Positions 11,141-19,988 of a DNA stretch of 55,643 nt are shown here, piece after piece. The DNA lies in assembly GCA_022925895.1 (NCBI GenBank), contig JAKSYS010000405.1, positions 1 through 55,643 of the forward strand, given 5' to 3'. The notes below the pieces were generated by a model. That model was given only the letters and a program-made list of their open reading frames with translations. It made no database searches and was not told the DNA's origin. This DNA is from Fragilaria crotonensis (lineage: Eukaryota > Bacillariophyta > Fragilariophyceae > Fragilariales > Fragilariaceae). Made by a program: the position numbers and the translations under genes. How positions within the stretch are numbered: the first letter of the stretch is position 1; each line of letters begins with the position of its first letter.

Positions 11141-12697
11141 ATGTCCTCCTGTGAAACAATAGTCGACACCTCCAACCAATCGGTGCCTACTAGACGCTTA
11201 TCTGGAGAGAGTTCTTGTGATTTGTATGCCGATGTGGAACGGACCTTGCACCTTCGAAAGGAGGTTGACAATCGGTCGGCCGATCGAGCACACAGCAAAC
11301 GCAGGGCTGTAGAGGGCTCCGAACGCAAGCTTTCACCCCGACCACAGAAGGATTCGCAGAAATCCGACGTGGCAAGCAATTTCCATCGATCACCATCAGC
11401 TCCAGAGTTGCAAAGCCCAAGAAAATCAAGTGTGGATAGCGTGGCAACCAAAGCTTCAATACCTGCTCTTTATGAATATGAGGTTGCCCCAGAAAGCGAC
11501 CACAATGCAGAACCAAGAAGCAATAGTCCGACGTCCGATACTGGGAGCACATTATCGGAAGAAGAACAGGAAATAATTCGATTCTTGATGAAGACGACTA
11601 GTGTCAGGCATTCCATGAGATCGCTAAGTCCCAAAACGGCTCACAGCAGGGCGTGCTCAACAGGGATCGAAGGAGTGGCGCGAAGGAACAGCGATCGTGA
11701 TTACTGTTCCAGAAGCAGAGGTAATCTGTCGCAGAAAGGTACTGTACCGTTACAAGAGGCTCGGAATGCCAGAATGGCATCTTCGCAGTCGCGACCACGG
11801 CAGCTGAGTTTTGGCAGCCAAGCTAGCGAACCTAACCGAAGTTCGTCACGCTCTCGACCGCGGCAGCAGAGTTTCGACAGCCCAGTGACCGAACCCAACC
11901 GAACTTCGTCACGCTCTCGACTGAGGCAGCAGAGTGTTGACAGCCCAGTGACCGAATCCAACCGAACTTCGTCACGCTCTCGACCGCGGCAGCAGAGTTT
12001 CGACAGTCAAACAAGCGACCCGAACCAAACGTTGCCACGCTCTCGACCGCGACAGCAGAGTTTTGACAGCCATGCAAGCGACCTTAACCAAAGTGTTCGC
12101 TCAAAAGCCGGTGGCCTTCGTCGCAGGAAGAGAGCCTCCCGTCGAAGGGCGTCTGATAAAGATCCCATGACGTCCTTGTCACCCCCGAGCAGTCGAGAAT
12201 TAATTGCGCAGCCAAGCGTGTCACACTTGGTGGAACGGCATCACTCTGAATCGTCGTCGAGACAGACTGATCTTGGACAGATATCTGCAACAGCTGGATG
12301 CACGTCAAGATCAGCCCCTGATTTAGGTTCTCCTTTGCGAAAACGAATGCCTCGCGTGCCAACTGGCAATCGCGAACACGATAAGAGCAATTGCAAAGAG
12401 GAGGGCAAGGAGAAGAGCAAGAGGAGAGACAAGAGCAAGGACAAGAGTAAGTGCAAGGACAAGACCAAGACTAGGGAGAAGGACACTAAAGAAACTCCCA
12501 AAACCAGCAAAGTGACAGCCTCGCTTACAACGCGAAGTTGGAGAGCGAAGCTCGCCGAACACTTCGGTCGCAGTTTGGAAACGAATCCACCCATCGGTAA
12601 GGCTCGAAATTATCGACATGCACCGATTCCTACCACTCTCCTTTGCTCCGATGATTTCGCGAGCGATATTCTCGACGACCTCACAGAAATCGCATAG
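11141..12697 (+). CDS. Ser/Arg-rich protein with five 21-residue repeats, unknown function
   Basis: The open frame runs from 11102, but its first codon there is GTG; the first in-frame ATG is 11141 (MSSCETIVDT), giving 518 residues. I do not recognise the family. The protein is almost wholly low-complexity: an N-terminal Ser/Arg/Glu-rich third, then five tandem 21-residue repeats (11783-12097) with the core SRSRPRQQSFDS, then a Lys-rich segment full of K-D, K-S and K-E dipeptides (about 12380-12490), and a more ordered tail with several Trp, Leu and Asp residues. The RS-like and basic character suggests a nuclear, phosphorylated, disordered protein, which is inference. A near-identical but frameshifted copy lies at 394-1945. 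An upstream exon cannot be excluded. Confidence 0.7.
   Translation: MSSCETIVDTSNQSVPTRRLSGESSCDLYADVERTLHLRKEVDNRSADRAHSKRRAVEGSERKLSPRPQKDSQKSDVASNFHRSPSAPELQSPRKSSVDSVATKASIPALYEYEVAPESDHNAEPRSNSPTSDTGSTLSEEEQEIIRFLMKTTSVRHSMRSLSPKTAHSRACSTGIEGVARRNSDRDYCSRSRGNLSQKGTVPLQEARNARMASSQSRPRQLSFGSQASEPNRSSSRSRPRQQSFDSPVTEPNRTSSRSRLRQQSVDSPVTESNRTSSRSRPRQQSFDSQTSDPNQTLPRSRPRQQSFDSHASDLNQSVRSKAGGLRRRKRASRRRASDKDPMTSLSPPSSRELIAQPSVSHLVERHHSESSSRQTDLGQISATAGCTSRSAPDLGSPLRKRMPRVPTGNREHDKSNCKEEGKEKSKRRDKSKDKSKCKDKTKTREKDTKETPKTSKVTASLTTRSWRAKLAEHFGRSLETNPPIGKARNYRHAPIPTTLLCSDDFASDILDDLTEIA
11783..12097 (+). repeat. five 63-bp in-frame repeats
   Basis: Five consecutive 63-bp units encode 21-residue repeats with the consensus core RSRPRQQSFDS, followed by a more variable acidic/Asn part (for example PVTEPNRTS). 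Units 2 to 4 are most alike, and the first and last are more diverged. The same array is present at 1036-1350 in the left duplication copy with the same number of units. Confidence 0.9.
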
Positions 12698-13263
12698 CAC
12701 GCGATGAAAAAATCTATGCTGTCCAAGTTTTGAAAATCAAATCATTCGCGATGATCGGGATGAACTGTGGTATTACTCGATGTGGAGTCATAGCTCCAAA
12801 CACTTCCTGGGTGAAGCGCGCAACAAGAATAACGGACGTGAACTTTCCAGATGGCTCGACCAGCAAAACCTTTTTAAATGAAGGCCTGAAGCGCCAGGTT
12901 CGTGCCCATTCGGGGACCCGAACACGAATTAATGTAGTTGACTAGTTGCATCAGTATGCCAGTTCTTGAACAGGTAGTTCATACCTGGTATTAGTTGTTT
13001 AAGCCATGGCCACACTGCATTGTGAAATGAGCTATGAAACAGGTGGCGAGTGGTGTGCATACACATTAGTGCACAAGAGCATCTGGTATGGTTAGACTTA
13101 GGGGTTTCTCTAGACTCCGGGTATAAAATTTGGACCCTAACCAAAAATGTAAAATAGGCAATTCTTATGGTGTCACCCCGAAATTCATGAACTCATGAAC
13201 TCCGTTCATTATCATCACTGAAATCAAAACTCATTCGGTCCATCAAACGACAATCTGTTCACA
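12698..13263. other. spacer between the Ser/Arg-rich gene and the lactonase gene
   Basis: No gene is supported. It repeats 1946-2511. A TATAAAAT-like string near 13123 is about 140 bp upstream of the ATG at 13264 and could serve as a TATA box for the lactonase gene. Confidence 0.4.
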
Positions 13264-14574
13264 ATGGATGACAATGAGACTCATCATTATGATATTCATG
13301 CAGTTGACTGGGATGATGACACGGATATGATGGCTGCTGCTGTGTTGGTAGTAGTGAATACCAACATAGCTATCATGAATTGTATCATGCTCGCTCATGA
13401 AGAACAACAGGAACAAGAGCGACTTCAGTTGATGGATGACGTCCTGCCACCAAATCAAGCCTACAGACATCCACCAGTACCGCAATACATACAAGTACCG
13501 GTAATGTTGCACGGTGGCACCACACAAGTCTCTGCACTGCTACCTTGTAGTACAAGGTCCGTAGGCGAGAGCTCAATAGCTCATAGCTCCATGAGCGACA
13601 GCCAACAAACAGCAACCAATATGAGTGACCCAAATGCACTCAAGTCGATCTTGACTGGTCCTCCTGAGACCACAGCTCACCTAGTCTGGGATTTGAAGTG
13701 CGAGCTAGGAGAATGCTGTCTTTATGATGACGAAACCAACGAGATCGTGTTTTCCGATATTCTGGGGAAACGTCTTCACAAGCTGTCCTTGGAGAACGGT
13801 GCCACAAAGTCTTTTGAACTTCCAAAGATGTTGGGATCGTTTGCACTTTTGGAGAAGGGAGCGAAGGGATACCTCTGTGCGTGGGAGGATTCGTTTCAGA
13901 TATACGACGTGGAGTCGAAGCAAGGTGTATCTGCCATCAGCCATGGAGAAGCCGTCAACCCAGACGGCTTACCCACACGCCTTAATGATGGGCGTTGCGA
14001 TCGGATCGGCAAGCATTTTATTTGCGGTGGGTACTACGGTGATGTCCAAGGAAAGGAGATGAAGGTCTATAAATGTACTATCGGTGAAGACAAAAGCTTG
14101 GTACATACCCCATTAGTCGATTCGATTCGAGTCACGAACAGTTTGTGCTTTTCACCAGACGGATCAACTATGTATCTTGCAGACTCTCCCTCAAAGAAAA
14201 TCCACAAGTTTGATTACAATGACGGAAAAATTTCCAATAAGACTGAATTTCATCATCAAGCGGTTGGAGTGCCTGATGGCTCGTGCGTCGACGCTGAAGG
14301 CTTCCTGTGGAGTGCGATATGGAGAAGCGGAGAAGGCCCCTCATGCGTTGTACGCCTTGACCCTTTTTCTGGCGAAGAAGTGTATCGAGTCAACGTTCCA
14401 GACAATACATCCCAAGTGTCTTGTTGTTGCTTTGGAGGAACGGACTTGAATACATTGTTCATTACTACCGCTGCCGAGCAACGCCAAGATTCTGAGCCAC
14501 ACGCAGGCGGTTTGTATGCGGTCAAGCTTCCATTCAAGGGGCTCCTCGAAAGTCGTTTCTGCGTTACTCGATAG
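13264..14574 (+). CDS. SMP-30/gluconolactonase/regucalcin-like lactonase
   Basis: A 436-residue open frame. Residues ~125-435 are a six-bladed SMP-30 propeller. The expected divalent-metal ligands are in place: Glu in LGECCLYDD (E150), Asn in LPTRLNDGRCD, Asn in VTNSLCFSPDG and Asp in VPDGSCVD. The enzyme is expected to hydrolyse a sugar lactone (gluconolactone or arabinolactone type), and calcium binding as in regucalcin is also possible; the substrate cannot be read from the sequence. The first ~109 residues are not part of the family: they are Asp/Glu-rich with a hydrophobic stretch and a Pro-rich part. A second ATG at 13591 (MSDSQQTATN) would give 327 residues, close to the usual family length, and is a serious alternative start. 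The 5' half is duplicated at 2512-3171. Confidence 0.88.
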   Translation: MDDNETHHYDIHAVDWDDDTDMMAAAVLVVVNTNIAIMNCIMLAHEEQQEQERLQLMDDVLPPNQAYRHPPVPQYIQVPVMLHGGTTQVSALLPCSTRSVGESSIAHSSMSDSQQTATNMSDPNALKSILTGPPETTAHLVWDLKCELGECCLYDDETNEIVFSDILGKRLHKLSLENGATKSFELPKMLGSFALLEKGAKGYLCAWEDSFQIYDVESKQGVSAISHGEAVNPDGLPTRLNDGRCDRIGKHFICGGYYGDVQGKEMKVYKCTIGEDKSLVHTPLVDSIRVTNSLCFSPDGSTMYLADSPSKKIHKFDYNDGKISNKTEFHHQAVGVPDGSCVDAEGFLWSAIWRSGEGPSCVVRLDPFSGEEVYRVNVPDNTSQVSCCCFGGTDLNTLFITTAAEQRQDSEPHAGGLYAVKLPFKGLLESRFCVTR

Positions 14575-14603
14575 CATTCATGCCTTAGTAGGAAATATTT
14601 CCG

Positions 14604-17600
14604 TTAGAACTTCTCCATGCCGAAGCCTCTCAACGTGACGCCCCCACCAATTATGGAAGCCACCTCGGCAAATGCATTCGACATGGATTGCGCGTCACCT
14701 TTTGTTTCGATCAGGGCAGATTTCCGACTACGGCAGATCGAACGCAAGCTTGAAATCATAGTTTCCGATAAGTTGATTCCCACCACGAGAAGGTGAACAG
14801 GCTGATCTCGGTTCAAAGCAGCACCCACAGCTTGCACAGAGTCCCAATCTTGGTGATCGCTCCATGACTTACATTCGGTGACGACGACTATCCACGTTGT
14901 TGTTTGCGACCTCTCCACCATACTGAGGGGTTGATGAAAGCCATCTGATAGCGGCGCCTGCAAGATTGGAACCGCGGTGCCGAACGGCAGAGTCGCGAGT
15001 CGTGATGAAGTCATTGCACACTTCTCAGTCAGATTGAAGCCTAGATCAGAGCCGCCGGCGCAGGCGAACATTGCCAAGCCAACTCTGTCACGGGTATTAC
15101 AGATCTTGGTGTACAGAGCGGTTACGCCCTCTTGAACAGCCTTCCGATGTTCAGCGTTAACGCCGAGGTTAGCGTCGATAGAAAAGATGATATTCTTTTC
15201 CATGGCCTGCAAAGAAACTGGACTTCTACAGGCTTTGTGCATACGGCAGAAATGATCCTTCGTCATGGCAACAGTTTCTGGCGTCCAATTGACGTTTTTG
15301 CGATCGTCCATGTCGAGTAACATTGCATCCGCTGCAGCCGCGAAAGCGGATTCGATGAGGTATTCGTCTTCAATGAACATTCGGACTGCGTAGCGTGCAG
15401 CGTCTTTCACGTTTCCACGCTTTAATTCGTTGCGAATGGCAACCTCTTCCAATTGTTGGAGACGTCCGATGCGGGTCACCTGTTGAATCAATGGCGCTTG
15501 ATCGTCCTTGCCAATCGAACAAAGGAGATTATCAGCCTCGTTGAGGAGCTCCTCGACATAGATCGAGTTGTCGTCAGCGCAGGACAGCAGTCCAGAAATC
15601 CTACGGATAAGTCTGTCAAAATAGACTTCGGAATTCGATGTAACTTGACGAGTACGAACCCAAAAGTCACGAACATCAGTGTCCAATCTTGCAGCTGATC
15701 TGAGATCTTTCCTGGCCATCTCACGCGAATTCTTCAGTGCACACGGATCGTCGATTGAAAGCAATAGGAAAATGCCGCGGTTGAAGTATCGGTTCGCAAG
15801 CTGCTGGGCGAAACCCGCGCGTTCCTCGTCGTCAATGCTTTCGTTGTTGACAGCATTTTCGTAATCAACAACCACTAAATCTATAGCTTCGCAGTAGCAC
15901 TCATGTGCTGCAGCCTTGACACATATCTCCTCAGCAAAACAACACCTCTCTGGGTTTCCTTTGGCCAAATACAGCGAGAGATATGTATTGCCAAGGTTGT
16001 TCAGAGCAACGCCGATCGCTTTCTGGTCATTCACGTTGCGATACAGAACCAGAGCATCTATCAGAAACTTCAATGCCCATTCAATGTTTCCAGAAAAGAA
16101 TGCTGTGTTGGATAGGCGTACGATCTTGGAAAGCTTTGCGAAGGAATTGTATAAATGGTTCACTGACCGGGAACCCCCATCAATTGGAGGAATGTCGTCG
16201 TCGATATGACCTTTGTTGATTCCAGTAACGATGCTGCAAAGGATCATGACCGGGGTAACAATCTCAACGGCAACCATGGATGTCAAGAAAGTTGCTATAA
16301 CAGCTGTGGTCATTGAAGCAACCAGGAAGATGATAAGGAGAACCAACAAGCTGTGATCAAGTTCTTCATTGGACGATTCGGTCAAGGTTGCACGTGGCAC
16401 AGCTATCGAGAATAAGTAGACAATGGAGTCGTTCTCAGCAACTCCCCTCGTATAGTCGCTACTGTTCAACGTTTCAACAGTCCGCATGCGCACAGGACTG
16501 AATGCAACGTATAGCGATTCCACTTCTCCACTTTGTAGTGTACGTGAAAAGTAATCTGAACCAGCTTCGCCAGCCTTCATTTTGTCAACAATAGTTCCAA
16601 ACCGGTTTCGAAAGTCGGATCCTTCGTCGTCGTTTGGCAAAACCAATTCCTTAATGGAGGCGGTGGTGGAATTCCCAAGGATATAGTTTGGTGCAACGAT
16701 AGTGTCACCTCCGAAGACGTCATTCGACGGCGTTATCACAAAAATAGTGCTTTGTCCTCGGAGACCAACTCGCGTCCTCGATAATTGCTTCAACAGAGCA
16801 TCAGGGTTGAAATCAAGAACCACTTGTCCAACATGAGAATCCACAATTGTATCGTAAATTGACGCTGTCATGCTAGCGCCAATTGTCTTACCATCCGCAA
16901 ATAAATATGGGGCTGTCGTATGAGTCCTGCCGAGAGACTTGCCATCGGCATACCATCCCCGACACCGCGGATCATACCCAAACTTTCCGATAGGGCATAT
17001 GTCACCTCGAATCACAGCTGCTCCATTAGTCGCAGTCGATTCAAAATGCGCTAGTTGGGCATACGAGTAGTCGCAACCGGAGAAGCCAGTTAGCATACCG
17101 TCGGATTCAAGACCAACATACGTTCCAAGGTATCTGGCTCGCTCTGACCATCCCCCAGCGTAGTTGTAGATTGGGAACTCGACAACCGATACGGCGGACA
17201 AGACTCGAACACGATCATATGTGGTTTCATAGCCAGATGAATTCTCCCCCCTTTTCGATCCCGGTATTTCTGTTACATTATCCCACCAGCTTGTTTTCTC
17301 AGGACTGATGTCGACAAAAGGAAGCTTCACAGAACTTCTGGCTCCAGTCAGGAGATTAGCATCGCGCCTTTGACTGGCCCAAAACCTTCGCTGCAAGTTA
17401 CGCGAGTCCACCCTGTAGTTCTGGCATGCCAATCCTTTTTCATCGTTCCAATCGCAATCACACGGAGTCTGGTTTTTATCTTGAAAGAATGGGCATGATA
17501 AGTCGTCAGGAAAAACCTTGCATTGCTCTGTCGCTGTGATAACGGCAGTGAGCGAATCATTTCGTTCAATCACGGCTAGGAGAAGCCATTCGCTAAATCG

Positions 17601-19988
17601 TCTGTACAAGTGAAGGTCACGAGAGACTTCAAGGAATATGTCTCCTGCATATTGTGCTCGTGATTGCGTCATAACTCGAACATGCTCTTCTGCTAGTGTC
17701 AACGATTGATCTTCTGCTGAGGCGACGAGATCGGGAAACGCAATGATGATCTTGGATGACACAACCCCAGTTATGGCAAAAACTGTGACCAATAATGGGA
17801 TCACGATCAGAAACACGATCCACCAGAACAACGGGGAATTGCGGATAGACAGTTTTCGCGTAGCAGCCTTGTGAAGCTCGACTTGTTTGCGATCCGAAGC
17901 TTCGCGCCAGTGGAGATTGCGCCCGCAATGGATTCTGGAAATTCTTTGCTGACTCGGACCATTTCCCCATGGCTCGACCACAACTGGTTTTGTCACTTCA
18001 GACACCGCGCCGCTTCGCTTCTCACTACTCTCGACGAACGTTGAAAGATCGACGTCTGCAAGGTCTTCGGTCGCCAACTCAAACGCTGCACGAAAATTCT
18101 TGCTAACACGAGGCTTTACAACGACGTCACAAAGCACTGGCTCTTCTATCGTTTCGTCTCCTGAATGTTCAACTTTGTCAAGGCAGTATAGTTGATGGAA
18201 GTCATGCTTCCTCTCTAAAGTATTTTCAATCTCGTAGAAGGTATCCTGCGCAACGCGAGATGGTCCGTCGCCCGAAAAACCTTGAATCATTGTACCGAAG
18301 CCTGTCACCAACGTAGTTATCTCAGTCTTGGGGGTCCATCGCATCGATGGCTTGTCCTCGATACTGAGGTCGAGCTCGGAGTCAACAATTCGTCTTGATT
18401 GTGCTTCCATCCACTGAAGCGATTTCGTCAGCCAGCACGATACTAACCATGTGAGACACAATACCACCAAAAGCCCCAACAACCCCAAAACAGTAGAGAT
18501 AACAACTATGTCAAGAACGCTATTGTTGACAGCACGCTCAATGACTTTGATCGATTTGAATACTTCAGTCACGTTGATGATCGTTAGAAGAATCAGTTGA
18601 GGCTGGTAGGTCGGATCACTGATTGGGGGTGCGGGAGGAATCGGATACGCTGTCACAAAATTGCCTTCGCTGTCTGAATATAAGTGATCATTTTCTTGAC
18701 CCTGATTACCATCGAAATATGCCAAGACTTGGTTTTTAATCTCATCAAATGCCTCCATCGATAGCCCTATGTCGGTGACCTGAAATGATGTAGTTTCTTG
18801 GGTACGATTTTCCCCGCCCTCAGCAATGACGCTGCCGTCGCTCCATCGCACCATCGATACTTGTGTATTGTTCTGCGCCAGTTCATTCAACAAGTCCCCT
18901 ACAAAGTTGACGGACACGTCCGCAACACTGCAACCTATGAACTCGCCAGTCATACGGTCGAAGATCCCCCGCCCAAAAGCCAAAATCCACGCATCCGATC
19001 GAAATGCGTCAATAAACGGGCCAGAGATAACGGGGGAACCACCCGCCAACGCTTGATCACGACACCAGAGTCTTTCAAGAGCGTTGTATTCTCGTCCGGG
19101 AACTTGCTCTCCGTCCTTATGACACCGACCCGCTTGACTAGCGGTGGCGAATGGGATGCCAGTATGTGGATTGAGGTTGTCAAGCATCCAGTCACAGCCT
19201 ATCGATACGTACGACGCCCTTCCGTCCCTTAATACCGCAGGGTATGACACAGAAGCTCCGGCGCCATCGTTGAAAAAATAGACGCCAATGTTTCCGATCG
19301 TGGAGTGGGCTTCAAACAGCGGCTTCAAAATGTACTGTAGGAAACCAACCTTTTGGTATAGTGTTGATACCACAGGCGAAACCACTCCCGCTGTCTTCGG
19401 GTCATTGTTTGCGTCAGTGCAGTTGGGATAGTAGGATCGATCACCCTCCGTTGCCGAAGGATCACATTGTCCCTGAAACCTGAATGTTGCGTGAGCACAT
19501 GATATTGGGGTGTCACCGTACCAGTCTCTCCGTGTTTCCCCTATGTGCTCCAAATAGTTTTCCGCGTTGACCTCGACCGTAATATTCCAATCTGGAGGAA
19601 GGTTTACGGGAGCCAGAGGATAACGTCGTTCGCCAGAGACCATGTCTACAAAGGGCACTTGATCATCTGTCTCCCAATTCCTCCCAACAATTCTATCGCG
19701 CGTTGCTTCCACAAGTATGGACACAGCTCCATGTATGCCATCTGATCGCCTTGATACTGTATCAGCTAGAGACTCAGATGAGACTCGTACTGTTCGAATT
19801 GCTTGTGTTCTCAGGGTGGATTCCGCTGCCAAGTGAACGTCATGCCCCGCAATGACGGAAATTACAATCGATACTCCGATGATCGTGAGAATTGCGATGG
19901 TAGATATTGATCCAAACGAAATCAACAGTTGATACCTCAGCGAGTTGTTTGACTTCAGGCAGAACCTACGAAGCAAATGGCGCACCAT
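14604..19988 (-). CDS. tandem Cache-sensor membrane protein with TPR and vWA-like domains
   Basis: A single uninterrupted 1794-residue frame starting at ATG 19988. Visible order: TM1 (~24-47); a first large extracellular sensor region (~49-488) with Cache-like strands, paired Cys and several N-glycosylation sequons; TM2 (~491-518); a HAMP-like amphipathic segment (~519-575); a charged cytosolic linker (~576-718); TM3 (~719-742); a second extracellular region (~743-1212), again Cys-rich and Cache-like (for example CRGWYADGK); TM4 (~1213-1241); a second HAMP-like stretch (~1242-1292); helical TPR-like repeats (~1293-1345, ~1390-1440); a helical region; and a vWA-like fold (~1598-1780). The MIDAS-equivalent sequence is FSIDANLGV rather than D-x-S-x-S, so metal binding is doubtful. 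No kinase or cyclase domain is present. The likely role is a sensor for extracellular small molecules signalling through protein-protein contacts; ligand and output are unknown. Confidence 0.85.
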   Translation of the reverse strand: MVRHLLRRFCLKSNNSLRYQLLISFGSISTIAILTIIGVSIVISVIAGHDVHLAAESTLRTQAIRTVRVSSESLADTVSRRSDGIHGAVSILVEATRDRIVGRNWETDDQVPFVDMVSGERRYPLAPVNLPPDWNITVEVNAENYLEHIGETRRDWYGDTPISCAHATFRFQGQCDPSATEGDRSYYPNCTDANNDPKTAGVVSPVVSTLYQKVGFLQYILKPLFEAHSTIGNIGVYFFNDGAGASVSYPAVLRDGRASYVSIGCDWMLDNLNPHTGIPFATASQAGRCHKDGEQVPGREYNALERLWCRDQALAGGSPVISGPFIDAFRSDAWILAFGRGIFDRMTGEFIGCSVADVSVNFVGDLLNELAQNNTQVSMVRWSDGSVIAEGGENRTQETTSFQVTDIGLSMEAFDEIKNQVLAYFDGNQGQENDHLYSDSEGNFVTAYPIPPAPPISDPTYQPQLILLTIINVTEVFKSIKVIERAVNNSVLDIVVISTVLGLLGLLVVLCLTWLVSCWLTKSLQWMEAQSRRIVDSELDLSIEDKPSMRWTPKTEITTLVTGFGTMIQGFSGDGPSRVAQDTFYEIENTLERKHDFHQLYCLDKVEHSGDETIEEPVLCDVVVKPRVSKNFRAAFELATEDLADVDLSTFVESSEKRSGAVSEVTKPVVVEPWGNGPSQQRISRIHCGRNLHWREASDRKQVELHKAATRKLSIRNSPLFWWIVFLIVIPLLVTVFAITGVVSSKIIIAFPDLVASAEDQSLTLAEEHVRVMTQSRAQYAGDIFLEVSRDLHLYRRFSEWLLLAVIERNDSLTAVITATEQCKVFPDDLSCPFFQDKNQTPCDCDWNDEKGLACQNYRVDSRNLQRRFWASQRRDANLLTGARSSVKLPFVDISPEKTSWWDNVTEIPGSKRGENSSGYETTYDRVRVLSAVSVVEFPIYNYAGGWSERARYLGTYVGLESDGMLTGFSGCDYSYAQLAHFESTATNGAAVIRGDICPIGKFGYDPRCRGWYADGKSLGRTHTTAPYLFADGKTIGASMTASIYDTIVDSHVGQVVLDFNPDALLKQLSRTRVGLRGQSTIFVITPSNDVFGGDTIVAPNYILGNSTTASIKELVLPNDDEGSDFRNRFGTIVDKMKAGEAGSDYFSRTLQSGEVESLYVAFSPVRMRTVETLNSSDYTRGVAENDSIVYLFSIAVPRATLTESSNEELDHSLLVLLIIFLVASMTTAVIATFLTSMVAVEIVTPVMILCSIVTGINKGHIDDDIPPIDGGSRSVNHLYNSFAKLSKIVRLSNTAFFSGNIEWALKFLIDALVLYRNVNDQKAIGVALNNLGNTYLSLYLAKGNPERCCFAEEICVKAAAHECYCEAIDLVVVDYENAVNNESIDDEERAGFAQQLANRYFNRGIFLLLSIDDPCALKNSREMARKDLRSAARLDTDVRDFWVRTRQVTSNSEVYFDRLIRRISGLLSCADDNSIYVEELLNEADNLLCSIGKDDQAPLIQQVTRIGRLQQLEEVAIRNELKRGNVKDAARYAVRMFIEDEYLIESAFAAAADAMLLDMDDRKNVNWTPETVAMTKDHFCRMHKACRSPVSLQAMEKNIIFSIDANLGVNAEHRKAVQEGVTALYTKICNTRDRVGLAMFACAGGSDLGFNLTEKCAMTSSRLATLPFGTAVPILQAPLSDGFHQPLSMVERSQTTTWIVVVTECKSWSDHQDWDSVQAVGAALNRDQPVHLLVVGINLSETMISSLRSICRSRKSALIETKGDAQSMSNAFAEVASIIGGGVTLRGFGMEKF

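Larger units (their letters stand above)
10745..13926. repeat. right copy of the ~3.17-kb duplication
   Basis: This is the partner of 1-3171. Here the reading frames are intact: the Ser/Arg-rich gene is one open frame, and the lactonase continues past the duplication end at 13926 into unique sequence. That makes this the reference copy. The preceding bases (before 10745) have no counterpart visible in the window because the left copy begins at position 1. Confidence 0.93.

Noticed and set aside
10789-11451. 220-codon minus-strand frame opposite the Ser/Arg-rich gene
   Set aside because: It is the antisense shadow of repeat-rich coding sequence; it crosses the promoter and has no features of its own.
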